Origin: a virus | Virus record (IMG/VR): IMGVR_UViG_3300032251_000002 | Span: 1-64,000 of that record | DNA length: 64,000 nucleotides | Direction: 5' to 3' (one strand) | Shown here: positions 25,471 to 34,146 of the stretch, piece by piece | Numbering within the stretch: position 1 is the first letter of the stretch | How the letters are laid out: the number at the start of each line of letters is the position of its first letter | Made by a program: the position numbers and the translations under genes | The notes under the pieces: model-generated | Database searches by the model: none | Seen by the model: only the letters and a program-made list of their open reading frames with translations | Told to the model about the DNA's origin: nothing

Positions 25471-25484
25471 AATTGTATATCTCC

Positions 25485-26273
25485 TTAAGTGTTTTTCTTT
25501 GGTAGTAATTTTACTACTTCATTTTTAATTCTTGTATTTAAATCATAACTAAATTCATCTAAAGTTAATGGTTTAAAGAAATTGTTCTTAAATTCTTCAC
25601 CAAAGAATCCATCAATTACAGAATCCTCTAAGAATATTTCACTTACAATTGTGTTACTAGCTTCCATTTCATCATTATTAACTATAATTTCAATAATGTA
25701 TTCATTCTCTTCGACAGTGTTAATAAATCCATCAATAATTTCATCAAGATTGTAAATAATAACTACTTCATCTAAAGTTTTAAATACTTTCTTAAGAGAA
25801 ATAATACCTAAATCTTTCTTATCAGTTACAGCTTTATATTCTTTTGATAGATGTTTTCTATTATCAAATATGTAATTAGTTAATAGACTTATCAACTTAG
25901 CTTTATAATTAATTACAAAGAAATCATAAAGATTTTCTACATATAAAAAGAACTCGTCATTCAATATTTTATCAACTTCTATATTACTTTGGAAATCAAA
26001 ACGTTCTTCTAACTTTAAAAGAACTCGTTCATGTAGACTAATTTTCATATCTAATACTTGATTTAGAATATCATCATATTCTCTGTATTTAACATTAATC
26101 ATATTAAATCTTTCATTAAATACATCTATAATATTCACAGGCTTTAATCCTTGAACCATTACAGCTGAAAGTTGCTCATCAAGATTTTGCATAAGTATCT
26201 TGTCTGAAAGTTGCTCTATAACTTCAGCTTTATCATTGAATGTTGGATAGATAAAATCATTACTATTTTCCAT
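25485..26273 (-). CDS. hypothetical protein, probable virion assembly
   Basis: A 262-residue acidic protein, rich in Asn/Asp/Glu/Leu, with helical segments and a basic C-terminus (NEVVKLLPKKNT). Start taken as the ATG at 26273, nine bases after AAGGAG; an ATG at 26282 directly touches that site. It overlaps the DUF5662-like gene by 11 bases. No domain recognised. Confidence 0.6.
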   Translation of the reverse strand: MENSNDFIYPTFNDKAEVIEQLSDKILMQNLDEQLSAVMVQGLKPVNIIDVFNERFNMINVKYREYDDILNQVLDMKISLHERVLLKLEERFDFQSNIEVDKILNDEFFLYVENLYDFFVINYKAKLISLLTNYIFDNRKHLSKEYKAVTDKKDLGIISLKKVFKTLDEVVIIYNLDEIIDGFINTVEENEYIIEIIVNNDEMEASNTIVSEIFLEDSVIDGFFGEEFKNNFFKPLTLDEFSYDLNTRIKNEVVKLLPKKNT

Positions 26274-26766
26274 TATTTTCATCTCCTTTTAAGTACATAA
26301 TGTATGCTACTGTATTTTTAAGGATTTGTTTTAATTCATCTGAGTAACCAAAACGTTCTTGATTTAGTTCAAGAGATTTATATATGTCTCCATTATCATG
26401 TCTAAGAACTGCAGCCATCCAATCCGAAATCATTTCCAATAAATCTATTAATGTCATACCTTTAATTCCATTAGTAAAGAACTCTGGATGATGACGATTT
26501 TCTCCATAGTGATGGTCAAGTGCCACTGACATTTCTTTTAAGAAACCTTTATACTCATCACTACCATATGTAGATGTCTTAAGCTTTGGTCCATATTCTA
26601 CGAATATTTCTAGTTCAGGACTCACTAATTTTGAATCATCATGATGAACAGCTCTAAGTCTTAATTCATCAATAACTGGTGTCATGAAACCTTTAACCAT
26701 TTCTTTATGTTGATTTGTTTCTCTAATACTTTTAGCTACAGGTGTCTCATTATTTGTTAGAAACAT
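26263..26766 (-). CDS. DUF5662-like protein
   Basis: A 167-residue His-rich protein. The segments AVHHDDSKL, LDHHYGENRHHPEFF, LIDLLEMISDWMAAVLRH and NQERFG match the conserved pattern of DUF5662, a family of small phage and bacterial proteins with HD-like histidine/aspartate clusters. A metal-dependent hydrolase is plausible from the His/Asp pattern, but no activity is known to me. It overlaps both neighbours and is co-expressed with the GroES-like gene. Confidence 0.75.
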   Translation of the reverse strand: MFLTNNETPVAKSIRETNQHKEMVKGFMTPVIDELRLRAVHHDDSKLVSPELEIFVEYGPKLKTSTYGSDEYKGFLKEMSVALDHHYGENRHHPEFFTNGIKGMTLIDLLEMISDWMAAVLRHDNGDIYKSLELNQERFGYSDELKQILKNTVAYIMYLKGDENNGK

Positions 26767-27061
26767 AATTCTCTCCTCTTCTTAATATTGCAACTACTTC
26801 ATTTTCATTTATAATTAAGTAGTCTTCTCCTTCAAAACTAACTGGAACTAAAGACTTTGGTTGAATTGGAATAGCTACAATATCACCAACTAAAATAGCT
26901 TCTGAATCGTTTTCATCTAAATACTGACCCAGTTCTATTACCTTACACACATTACGTGCAACATTATTATGACTATTAGGTTTAATTATTCCATCTTTCT
27001 TCACTTCAGTGTTACATACCTTTAATAACATATTACTACCTAGTGGTTTGATATTACTCAT
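26750..27061 (-). CDS. GroES-like co-chaperonin (gp31-type)
   Basis: A 103-residue chaperonin-10 fold protein. The pattern starts with PLGSNMLLKV, continues with a mobile-loop-like segment, VCKVIELGQY and VGDIVAIPI, and ends with VSFEGEDYLIINENEVVAIL, matching GroES beta-barrel positions. Phage GroES analogues (T4 gp31) adapt GroEL for folding the major capsid protein, which fits its place among head genes. The real start is the ATG at 27061 after AAAGGAGG; a longer frame to 27172 only overlaps the upstream gene. Confidence 0.85.
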   Translation of the reverse strand: MSNIKPLGSNMLLKVCNTEVKKDGIIKPNSHNNVARNVCKVIELGQYLDENDSEAILVGDIVAIPIQPKSLVPVSFEGEDYLIINENEVVAILRRGENYVSNK

Positions 27062-27365
27062 TACAATCTCCTCCTTTGGATACAAAATCAACAAACTCTT
27101 CAAAGTCAAATGGTGGTGGATTTGCACCAAAATAAACTTTATTTTTACTTTTACCTTCAATATCTTCTTCAATTCTATGAATATATGCTAAGTCAGTCTC
27201 TATAGTAGTTTTGTGGAAAGTTACTTGTTGACCAACATAAGGCTTAAGTACTGATAAATCAACTCTGCCAGTTTCAGAATTAAATGAAGCTAATACTTCT
27301 TTATCTTTCTTTACTAGAGTAACAGTTTGTAACTTATCTTCAATCTCTACATAAATATGAATCAT
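27054..27365 (-). CDS. hypothetical protein, 103 aa
   Basis: A 103-residue, beta-rich N-terminal region (MIHIYVEIEDKLQTVTLVKK) with a C-terminal Pro/Phe-rich stretch (FGANPPPFDFEEFVDF). No domain recognised. A class II motif lies just upstream (27387-27398), making this the probable first gene of the GroES/DUF5662 operon, right after the terminase terminator. It overlaps the GroES-like gene by 8 bases. Confidence 0.6.
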   Translation of the reverse strand: MIHIYVEIEDKLQTVTLVKKDKEVLASFNSETGRVDLSVLKPYVGQQVTFHKTTIETDLAYIHRIEEDIEGKSKNKVYFGANPPPFDFEEFVDFVSKGGDCNE

Positions 27366-27386
27366 CTTAATACCTCCTATTTTTAT

Positions 27387-27398
27387 TATAAAACTGTT
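27387..27398 (-). promoter_or_regulatory. class II promoter motif, GroES operon
   Basis: Minus strand AACAGTTTTATA, about 22 bases before the ATG at 27365 and right after the terminase terminator. Confidence 0.5.
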
Positions 27399-27419
27399 GA
27401 TGTTACATTTTAAAAATAA

Positions 27420-27449
27420 AAGTGAATAGAGAATTAACTCTATTCACTT
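27420..27449 (-). terminator. terminase terminator
   Basis: Perfect 12-bp stem AAGTGAATAGAG/CTCTATTCACTT, followed by a U-rich run on the minus strand. Confidence 0.75.
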
Positions 27450-27452
27450 AGT

Positions 27453-29408
27453 TTATTTACCATTCATAGCTAGGATTCTTCCTATTGATGAACGAGATGC
27501 TGACTTTTTAGATGCTTTAACTTGCTCTTCATTAATAAATTTTTGAGATAAAGACAACTGTGTAGTAGGTCTGTTAGCTGCTGAAATGTTATTAAACTTA
27601 AGTCTCTTTTTATCTTTCTGTTCATCCATAGTTTCACTAGAGTTTAAAGATAACCATTTAGATAGATTCTCACCAAAGGCTAAAACAAATCTAGCTAATA
27701 AGTAAGCCATCATATTATCATCATGTTCCCCACGTCTATGTTCAATCTTACCTCTATTATTTCTTTCAAGTGTTTTAATATTACTAAATACATTCTTACT
27801 TGTTATAGCACTTGGAGTATGATTAATAGTATCTGTAAGAATATCTAACATTTGTCCTCTCACAGTTTCAGTAGTATACACTCCATATACTTTAACCTTC
27901 TTTTTCATCTTCTTATGTTGATTAGCTCTAACATCTTGAATTACTTTTTCACCTTTCTTTTCTTTATATTCAAAGTATAGATTCTTTTCTATATTTGTTT
28001 TCATTAAGAAGTCAAGCATGTTTTGTCCATAAGAGTTACGCTCTATTACTAATAATGAATTTTTGAAATAATGAGTCATTAAATTATGAACTAACATTGT
28101 GAAATCATTTGTATCTATAGTGTTATTCTTAAATTCACCTACAATCTCAAATGTATAAGGGTCTGTAATCTCTATACATGAACTATCTCGTGATAGACCA
28201 GCTGCAGGGTCAACTCCTATAACCCAAGGTTTATTGAAATCTATATCCTTTAAGAATTTAATTTCATAATACTTCATAAGTAGTAAGTTACCAATAGGTT
28301 CTACATGATACTTAGATAGAATTTCTAACTGGTCTTCAGTATATACTGAATTATCACTAGCAAACGTCCATTCAAGTAAAATCTCTCTCTTAATTGTGAG
28401 CATGTCATTATCTAAATCAGCACATTGTTTTTTGAACCATTTTTCATCTCTACCCAACTGCTTATAGCTGAACTCTATATACATAAATCTGTTTTTTGAG
28501 TTACTTTCTATCTTTTCAACTATTTCATCTCTATTTTTTAAATCATACATAAATTCGTCAAACATGTACGCATCATTAATCATTGATTTAACGTAAGCAC
28601 CTTCTTCAAGGTCAAGGTTATTTGGTGTAGTAGTGATGGTAATACCATATGGTTTACTACCTTTTTCTGCTTCTTCCATAGCTTTAGTTGTTGCTGGTGC
28701 AGATGCTCTTCTCATAATTTTGTTATACTTTAAGAAAGCTTTCTCATCCCAGTACTGTAATGGTGTTGTACTACCTCTACCCTTCTTATCTGCTTCTTCA
28801 GGATTAGTTGCAGATGCCATAGCTGTAATAGAGTTATCTCTTGCACTATAGAATAATTCCTCTGCATTATCTTTATCATTCTTTCTATCTGGTAATTTAA
28901 GATAATCTGGAATAATGTTAATAATATCTCCTAGACGTTTTAGGTTTAATTTAGAATATTTAAATTCCTTATTAAAGAATAACATCTCTGAGTTTTCTGC
29001 ACCAAATAAAAATAACCATGCATACATACATAATGTTGAAATAGTCTTACCATGCTGACGTGGTAACATCATTATAATATTTAAATTATTAATCATTCCC
29101 CATGTAAGTGCCAAGTTACCTCTATTTAATTCATAAGGTATATTACCTCTAGGTGTTTTAACTCTAACTACTTCCCTTATAAAATACCAAGGGTTAATCA
29201 TACATTCTTGAACTATTCTTGCTTTTTGCTCTTGAGTTAAATTCTTACTATAAGGGTCAACTCCAACTAATTTCTTATCATATAATCTAAGGAAAAATTT
29301 ATTATTAGTTATACCCATCTTTTTAAGTAATTTATATACTTTAATAAATGAAGTATTCTTTGTTCGTATATCTATAGTATGAACTACCTTTTGTGCTGCT
29401 TCTGGCAT
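27453..29408 (-). CDS. terminase large subunit (T4 gp17-like)
   Basis: DNA-packaging motor of 651 residues. ATPase domain: Walker A-type MMLPRQHGKT (about residues 108-117) and a conserved YWDEKAF (about 218-225). Nuclease domain: GVDPAAGLSRDSS (about 396-408, first metal-binding Asp), VIERNSYG (about 455) and GEHDDNMMAYLLA (about 560-572, last acidic pair). Lengths and order match gp17-type headful terminases. The start is the ATG at 29408, seven bases after GGAGG. A class II motif (29439-29450) lies about 30 bases upstream and a 12-bp terminator hairpin follows. No small terminase subunit is recognised. Confidence 0.93.
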   Translation of the reverse strand: MPEAAQKVVHTIDIRTKNTSFIKVYKLLKKMGITNNKFFLRLYDKKLVGVDPYSKNLTQEQKARIVQECMINPWYFIREVVRVKTPRGNIPYELNRGNLALTWGMINNLNIIMMLPRQHGKTISTLCMYAWLFLFGAENSEMLFFNKEFKYSKLNLKRLGDIINIIPDYLKLPDRKNDKDNAEELFYSARDNSITAMASATNPEEADKKGRGSTTPLQYWDEKAFLKYNKIMRRASAPATTKAMEEAEKGSKPYGITITTTPNNLDLEEGAYVKSMINDAYMFDEFMYDLKNRDEIVEKIESNSKNRFMYIEFSYKQLGRDEKWFKKQCADLDNDMLTIKREILLEWTFASDNSVYTEDQLEILSKYHVEPIGNLLLMKYYEIKFLKDIDFNKPWVIGVDPAAGLSRDSSCIEITDPYTFEIVGEFKNNTIDTNDFTMLVHNLMTHYFKNSLLVIERNSYGQNMLDFLMKTNIEKNLYFEYKEKKGEKVIQDVRANQHKKMKKKVKVYGVYTTETVRGQMLDILTDTINHTPSAITSKNVFSNIKTLERNNRGKIEHRRGEHDDNMMAYLLARFVLAFGENLSKWLSLNSSETMDEQKDKKRLKFNNISAANRPTTQLSLSQKFINEEQVKASKKSASRSSIGRILAMNGK

Positions 29409-29438
29409 TTCATGACCTCCTCTCAAATCTTTATAATT

Positions 29439-29450
29439 TAATTAAATGTT
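29439..29450 (-). promoter_or_regulatory. class II promoter motif, terminase
   Basis: Minus strand AACATTTAATTA continuing AATTATAAAG; about 30 bases before the terminase ATG. Confidence 0.55.
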
Positions 29451-29469
29451 CTAAGAAAAAAAGAAATAT

Positions 29470-29503
29470 ATAGGGTTAATACAATTTTATGTATTAACCC
29501 TAT
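29470..29503 (-). terminator. terminator after the M48-like peptidase
   Basis: ATAGGGTTAATAC/GTATTAACCCTAT stem then a U-rich tract. Confidence 0.7.
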
Positions 29504-29510
29504 TATAGTT

Positions 29511-30323
29511 TTATTTACGTCTTACTTTTTTTAATTGCTCTTCTAAAAACTTCTTTTCATAAGGACTATCTGTCTTTTTAAGTTCATCTTCTAAAGTCTT
29601 TCTAATTTCATTCTTTCTATGACCAAAATGGATACTTCTTTCTAAAGAATAATTAACTAATCTTTTCTTTTTATCTGGGTCTTCAGTTACTTTATCTTGA
29701 ATTTTATTTAACATTGAATAGAGTGAATCTCCATAACCATATCTAACGGAAAGACTATCTGCTCCACTTTCACGTTTATTATTTAAAATTAACATAGTTG
29801 GTTTAGATAAAGTTGCAAATATAACTAAAGATATCATTAATAACATAACTCCAACTATTGCAGCAGGAATAAGAACTATACCCATTACAAGTAATTGTGC
29901 TTTAACTAAAGACTTAATATGTTTTAAATCTTCTTGACTTATAGCTTTATGTCCAACTTCGTGAAGTAATGTAGCTGTCATTTCTTTTGGTGTAGCCATC
30001 TTAATAATTTGACTATCAATTTCAATAACTACTTCTTTACATGATTCAAACTCTAATCCTTCATTTTCTTTATCTACAACCACAATGGTCATCTTTTCAA
30101 TTTCTTCCTTAGATGGATAAACTCTCATACCAAAGAATTTATTAGTATTTTCAACAATGTATACTTCAGCATCTAAATTAAACTCTTTCTTCAATGCTTT
30201 AGAAATATTCTTTAAGTCCTTATCTGTAGTCATTCCATTTCTGTAATGAACTTGTAATTCATCAAAGTACTCTTCAATATTATCTATATTCTTACTCTTA
30301 ACTATAGCTTCATTTAATATCAT
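29511..30323 (-). CDS. membrane-embedded M48-like zinc metallopeptidase
   Basis: A 270-residue protein with the zinc motif LLHEVGHKA (HExxH, about residues 140-148), followed by a hydrophobic segment or hairpin (about 158-190, LLVMGIVLIPAAIVGVMLLMISLVIF) and a third-ligand region KRESGADSLSVRYGYG (about 199-214), the order of M48/Ste24-HtpX-type peptidases. The active site would face the cytoplasm or membrane surface. A class II motif (30345-30356) precedes it, so expression is probably late. Roles could include processing of a virion or membrane protein during assembly or lysis; none is shown. Confidence 0.75.
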   Translation of the reverse strand: MILNEAIVKSKNIDNIEEYFDELQVHYRNGMTTDKDLKNISKALKKEFNLDAEVYIVENTNKFFGMRVYPSKEEIEKMTIVVVDKENEGLEFESCKEVVIEIDSQIIKMATPKEMTATLLHEVGHKAISQEDLKHIKSLVKAQLLVMGIVLIPAAIVGVMLLMISLVIFATLSKPTMLILNNKRESGADSLSVRYGYGDSLYSMLNKIQDKVTEDPDKKKRLVNYSLERSIHFGHRKNEIRKTLEDELKKTDSPYEKKFLEEQLKKVRRK

Positions 30324-30344
30324 AACATTTCCTCCCTTTCGATA

Positions 30345-30356
30345 TAATTTTTTGTT
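30345..30356 (-). promoter_or_regulatory. class II promoter motif, M48-like peptidase
   Basis: Minus strand AACAAAAAATTA, about 22 bases before the ATG at 30323. A class I motif for the + strand lies 25 bases away. Confidence 0.5.
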
Positions 30357-30376
30357 TACGTTTCTTTTGATTAATA

Positions 30377-30391
30377 AAACATATATTATAT
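30377..30391 (+). promoter_or_regulatory. class I promoter motif, 30428-31221 paralog pair
   Basis: AAAACATATATTATA (core 30382-30389), about 38 bases before the ATG at 30428. It gives this plus-strand island its own control inside the late region. Confidence 0.6.
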
Positions 30392-30427
30392 CATTGATAA
30401 TAATACTTAACTATAAAGGAGAATATA

Positions 30428-30841
30428 ATGTCAAGTAAAAATATGAGATATCTTAATGTTGATATTCATAAAGATATACTATCTAATGCAGATTGTATAA
30501 TTGTTTTTGATGATGATAAGGAAAAATACATAGTTCTTGAGCATGAAAGATATAATGATTTAAGAGGTAAATACTTTAGTAAAATGGAAATAATAAGCGA
30601 TATGGGAGATACACCTCTATTCTTATATTCTTATGATGTAAGTGGATTTAAAGATGCTACTGAATTTAAAGAATGGTTAGCTATACCATCAGATGTTAAA
30701 GCTAAATTCTTAGAATATTCATTAGAATGGAAAGATAAACTATACACTGAATCACATGGCATTCTTAGACGTATATTAACTATTAAAGAATATGATTTAT
30801 TTGTATTAATGGATGAAATGGATAAAGGGAGAGATAAATGA
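30428..30841 (+). CDS. hypothetical protein, paralog of the next gene
   Basis: A 137-residue protein. It shares layout with the following gene: strands (CIIVFDDDKEKYIVLEHERYNDLRGKY here, SVFIYDRIEAGYLAIKHRRIRELEGNY there), then a Gly-Glu/Asp-x-Pro element (MGDTPLFL / MGESPIVI), and a helical C-terminus containing KAKFLEYSLE / KAKYMEYELR. So the pair arose by duplication. It has its own class I promoter (core 30382-30389) and is an isolated + strand island among minus-strand late genes. Function unknown. Confidence 0.7.
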   Translation: MSSKNMRYLNVDIHKDILSNADCIIVFDDDKEKYIVLEHERYNDLRGKYFSKMEIISDMGDTPLFLYSYDVSGFKDATEFKEWLAIPSDVKAKFLEYSLEWKDKLYTESHGILRRILTIKEYDLFVLMDEMDKGRDK

Positions 30842-31221
30842 TAAAAACTAATGATGGAAGACTATCTGTGAATATGGTAACATCAGCATCTTCAGTATTT
30901 ATATATGATAGAATTGAAGCTGGATATTTAGCTATTAAACATAGACGTATTAGAGAACTAGAAGGAAATTATATAAAGTACAATATGTTTAAAGATATTA
31001 TGGGTGAATCACCTATAGTTATTGAAAGTGATAATGTTCCTAGTTATGCTAAATCTAAACAATTAAAGGAATTATTAGGTAATAAAGAACTATCTCTTAA
31101 AGCTAAATACATGGAATATGAACTTAGAGTTAATGAATTTCAATTTGAAGATGACGATATAATATATAAAATACTAAATGAATATGAAAAACTAGAGTAT
31201 AATATGATAATGTCAATTTAA
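30838..31221 (+). CDS. hypothetical protein, paralog of the previous gene
   Basis: A 127-residue protein overlapping the previous gene by ATGA, hence translationally coupled to it. Conserved positions with the upstream paralog are listed there. The early-type promoter and the isolated location suggest a host-takeover or moron-like role, but no domain is recognised. A 12-13-bp terminator hairpin with a long U-run follows. Confidence 0.7.
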   Translation: MIKTNDGRLSVNMVTSASSVFIYDRIEAGYLAIKHRRIRELEGNYIKYNMFKDIMGESPIVIESDNVPSYAKSKQLKELLGNKELSLKAKYMEYELRVNEFQFEDDDIIYKILNEYEKLEYNMIMSI

Positions 31222-31226
31222 TAAAA

Positions 31227-31271
31227 AATCCCCTAAACCAAATAGGCTTAGGGGATTATCTTTATTTTTTT
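31227..31271. terminator. bidirectional terminator, paralog pair / capsid
   Basis: AATCCCCTAA-CC/GG-TTAGGGGATT stem (31227-31239/31245-31257), followed by a long T-run on the + strand and an A/T run on the other. Confidence 0.75.
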
Positions 31272-31276
31272 TTTGA

Positions 31277-32869
31277 CTAGTATCCAGCAGTGTTAGGAAG
31301 TTTACCATCATTACCGAAGATAGTGATATCACCGATTAATGGAGTAAATTCTTCAATTGTGTGTCTCTTAGTCATCATGATACTTGGAACGTTAGGGAAG
31401 TTAGGGTCTCTATAACCTTTTTCCACGTTGTAAGTATATGGGTAATACTTGTAAGTCATTTGACGGTTTGTAGATGGGATGTAGAACATAACGATTTTAC
31501 CCATAGGTAATAAATCAGAAGCTACAGTCTCATATCTATTTGAACCACTGTAAGCACCAATGTTGAATGATACTTCTACTCCAGCTCTTTCATCAGTTGC
31601 ACCAGAGAATGTCCAGTTAACGTTAGAAATTAATTGCATATCAATTGGGTTTCCAAGTAATACGAATTTACCACCAGAGAAGTTAGTGTCAACCTTCATT
31701 TTAATTGCCATATGGTCAATTACAGTCTTTAACTCTTCTCTCCACTCTTTAGGTGAACCAGCGTAACCAGCAGATGGCTTAACGTTGAATTCATATCTAT
31801 AAGTAGATTGGTTCTTTTCAATTGACTCTACTAAGAAGTTATAGATTTCAATCTCTAACTTTTGAGCCATTGTAGCTGACATTAAGTCTACTACTTCTAA
31901 TGCACCATCAATATTGTAAACAGCCATTGTATCTTGTAACCATTCAATAGGAAGTGGAGCATTAATGTGAGAACCAGTTCCGATTGTAACGTCTCTAGTC
32001 TCAATATCGAATGAAATCGATTGTCCTTTGTTGTTCATTTCTTGAGTCAATCTACCATCAACAGTAACGTCTTTAATAGTTTGCTTAAGACAAGCAACAG
32101 TTAATTGACCTTTAGAGAAGTCAACTTTACCAAAGATTTGGTCAGTATGAACAGCACCTTCAGAATCCGTACCAGTAACGATACCGTAAAGGTTTTGATG
32201 GATATCAGCTTTGATGTCAACTTTAACAGCAACATCTTCAACAGTAGAACCATCAGCTAATGTAACAGCCATAGTAGCTGCAGATAATCTGAAGATTTTG
32301 TCTACAGAGTCGCCTAAAGCAACAGATGCAGATACAGGTGCAAGTAAATCAAATGGTCCATCTACCATATCAGCTAATACAACAGGTGTAGTATCTAATC
32401 TTGGTAATTCAGCTAAGTTATTGTCAAGCTTATTAATAGCTTTTGGTAACTCGTGCTTTGTTCCATCTGGGTCAATCATATAAGCTTTGCTATATGAAAT
32501 AGAGAATCTTGGCTGCTTTACTGGTTCAGTAGGAACAGCGTGACGTAAAGCTAATTTAGCCCACATCTTTCTAATAGTAGGCATAGATAAACCAGCAACT
32601 TGTTGTACTCCTGATACTGATGCCTCTCTTAACATGTGATGTCTAGCGTTCTCAAGGATTTGCTCCATTTGCTCAACTTCACTAGCGTCCATACCTTCGC
32701 ATAAACGAGTCTTGTAGTCTTCGAATAATTGTGCTTCTGAAATAATGTCTTCAAAACCAGCACCAGTCATTTGGATTCTTTGTCCTGCGAAAAACTCTTC
32801 AGTTTCTCTTAGCATTGTAGAAAATCCATCAGTTGATTCAGGTCTTTGTGAATTTCTGTATTCAATCAT
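31277..32869 (-). CDS. major capsid protein (T4 gp23-like)
   Basis: A 530-residue HK97-fold capsid protein of the gp23 group. Supporting segments are LREASVSGVQQVAGLSMPTIRKMWAKLA (about residues 79-106; conserved junction where the N-terminal arm is cleaved), KMKVDTNFSGGKFVLLGNP (about 390-410) and YYPYTYNVEKGYRDPNFP near the C-terminus (about 475-495). The first 65 residues are helical and acidic, like a propeptide cut by the prohead protease (34147-34977). It is preceded by an exact class II motif copy (32927-32938) with a leader of about 60 bases and an AAAGGAG site, as expected for a highly expressed late gene. Confidence 0.88.
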   Translation of the reverse strand: MIEYRNSQRPESTDGFSTMLRETEEFFAGQRIQMTGAGFEDIISEAQLFEDYKTRLCEGMDASEVEQMEQILENARHHMLREASVSGVQQVAGLSMPTIRKMWAKLALRHAVPTEPVKQPRFSISYSKAYMIDPDGTKHELPKAINKLDNNLAELPRLDTTPVVLADMVDGPFDLLAPVSASVALGDSVDKIFRLSAATMAVTLADGSTVEDVAVKVDIKADIHQNLYGIVTGTDSEGAVHTDQIFGKVDFSKGQLTVACLKQTIKDVTVDGRLTQEMNNKGQSISFDIETRDVTIGTGSHINAPLPIEWLQDTMAVYNIDGALEVVDLMSATMAQKLEIEIYNFLVESIEKNQSTYRYEFNVKPSAGYAGSPKEWREELKTVIDHMAIKMKVDTNFSGGKFVLLGNPIDMQLISNVNWTFSGATDERAGVEVSFNIGAYSGSNRYETVASDLLPMGKIVMFYIPSTNRQMTYKYYPYTYNVEKGYRDPNFPNVPSIMMTKRHTIEEFTPLIGDITIFGNDGKLPNTAGY

Positions 32870-32926
32870 GATTTTCGCTCCTTTAACTTAAAATTTTAGT
32901 TTTGTGTAATCACCAACAATATGATT

Positions 32927-32938
32927 TAATAAAATGTT
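32927..32938 (-). promoter_or_regulatory. class II promoter motif, major capsid
   Basis: Minus strand TAACATTTTATTAAAT, identical over 15 bases to the sites at 34086 and 34108; about 60-base leader to the capsid ATG. Confidence 0.6.
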
Positions 32939-32980
32939 ATTTAGTTTACACAATTTACTTTATTATTTTTTTGTTCTCTG

Positions 32981-33568
32981 CTACTTGATGATTTTGTCTA
33001 AAATCTCAGCAGTAACTTTAACATTCGTTTTTAAGTATAAGTATATCGTAAGTAATTTCTTATACTCGAATGTTTCAAAAGAATTATACATGATAAACTC
33101 TAACTTTTTGATAGTTTCATCTAAAGTTGCATTTAACACTTCATAAGTCTTTTCTGCTGTATCTGAAACTTCCACATTAATATGAGATATACTGATTTTA
33201 GATTCCTTAGTAATTTCTAATAAATCTTTATAATCTTGTAATATCTTATATTTTTTAGTGTTTTCATCGTCATTACTTTCAACGGTTTCTTCTTCTTCAT
33301 CAGTGGTCTCTTCAGTTTCTTCGTCACCTTCTTCAGTAGAATCAGCATCCGTTTCATCAGCTCCAGAATCGTCATCAGTAGGTTCTTCTTCACCACCAGT
33401 AACGTCTTCTTCTGAATTATCAATTTGTTCTTCAGTTTCTTCTCCATCTGTTTCTTCTTCAGGTTCAGGCTCTTCAGTAGGCTCTTCAACTACTTCTTCC
33501 TCATCACCTTCAGCTTCACTAAATAATAGAAAATCATCATCATCAAAATCGAACGTTCCGTCAATCAT
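32981..33568 (-). CDS. highly acidic protein, probable prohead core/scaffold component
   Basis: A 195-residue protein whose first 110 residues are mostly Glu, Asp, Thr and Ser (low-complexity), followed by a helical, more ordinary domain. It sits between the major capsid and the 33583 gene and near the prohead protease, where T4-type phages keep small acidic core proteins (gp67/68 region). A scaffolding role is inferred from composition and place. The reverse strand shows a long Ser-rich frame that is only the shadow of the Glu/Asp codons. Confidence 0.65.
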   Translation of the reverse strand: MIDGTFDFDDDDFLLFSEAEGDEEEVVEEPTEEPEPEEETDGEETEEQIDNSEEDVTGGEEEPTDDDSGADETDADSTEEGDEETEETTDEEEETVESNDDENTKKYKILQDYKDLLEITKESKISISHINVEVSDTAEKTYEVLNATLDETIKKLEFIMYNSFETFEYKKLLTIYLYLKTNVKVTAEILDKIIK

Positions 33569-33582
33569 AGTAATCCTCCTCT

Positions 33583-34059
33583 CTAAACACCACGCTCTTC
33601 AAGCTTTTTAATGTTTCTTTCAAGAGTGGATTTCATTTTAACTAACTTAAGTTTTTGTTCCTTGTTACCTTCTTTTTTAGCATCTTCAAGTTCTTCATCA
33701 ACTACTTTAAGTTGGTCTTCAAGATTATCTTTAAGTTTCTTTCTCTGTAAGTCATTAACTTCAGTTTTAAGAAATCTAAATACTAAAAATCCAATCCAAG
33801 CTGCCCATGCACCTGTTAAAGCTGCTCCAGCAGTAACTATAGTTAATTTTGTTAGTTCAAGTATAGAACTCTTTTCTTTAAGTAATTTGTCAGCATTAGG
33901 TTCTTTCTTTAATGATGATACCATATCCTTAAATTTCTTAAAGTTTGCTTTAGACGTTCTTTCAGCTTTAGCTTTACCGTCTGTTTTTTCAGCTTCACCT
34001 AACATCATAGTATTTTGACTAAGAAGGATTTGTTTAGCTGAGAATTTATCTTCTACCAT
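33583..34059 (-). CDS. hypothetical membrane-anchored coiled-coil protein
   Basis: About 158 residues: basic helical N-terminus, a hydrophobic segment (about residues 75-98, TIVTAGAALTGAWAAWIGFLVFRFL) and a C-terminal coiled coil (LKDNLEDQLKVVDEELEDAKK). The start is the ATG at 34059, eight bases after AAAGGA; one at 34068 is too close. It may be a core or initiator-type head protein that touches the membrane, given its place between capsid and protease genes; this is inference. A class II motif (34086-34097) precedes it. Confidence 0.6.
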   Translation of the reverse strand: MVEDKFSAKQILLSQNTMMLGEAEKTDGKAKAERTSKANFKKFKDMVSSLKKEPNADKLLKEKSSILELTKLTIVTAGAALTGAWAAWIGFLVFRFLKTEVNDLQRKKLKDNLEDQLKVVDEELEDAKKEGNKEQKLKLVKMKSTLERNIKKLEERGV

Positions 34060-34083
34060 TTTATACATCCTTTCTATAAAGTA

Positions 34084-34121
34084 TTTAATAAAATGTTAAA
34101 ATAATCTAACATTTTATTAAA
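34084..34121. promoter_or_regulatory. 15-bp palindromic pair of divergent class II motifs (core gene / protease)
   Basis: TTTAATAAAATGTTA (34084-34098) and TAACATTTTATTAAA (34107-34121) are exact inverted copies. The left copy reads as AACATTTTATTA on the minus strand (toward 33583-34059) and the right copy on the plus strand (toward the protease). Confidence 0.6.
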
Positions 34122-34146
34122 TTATTAAAGTGAAAGGAAGATGACT

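Noticed and set aside
33258-33611. Plus-strand Ser/Val-rich frame of 117 residues
   Set aside because: It is the mirror image of the Glu/Asp codons of the acidic minus-strand protein, and has no RBS.
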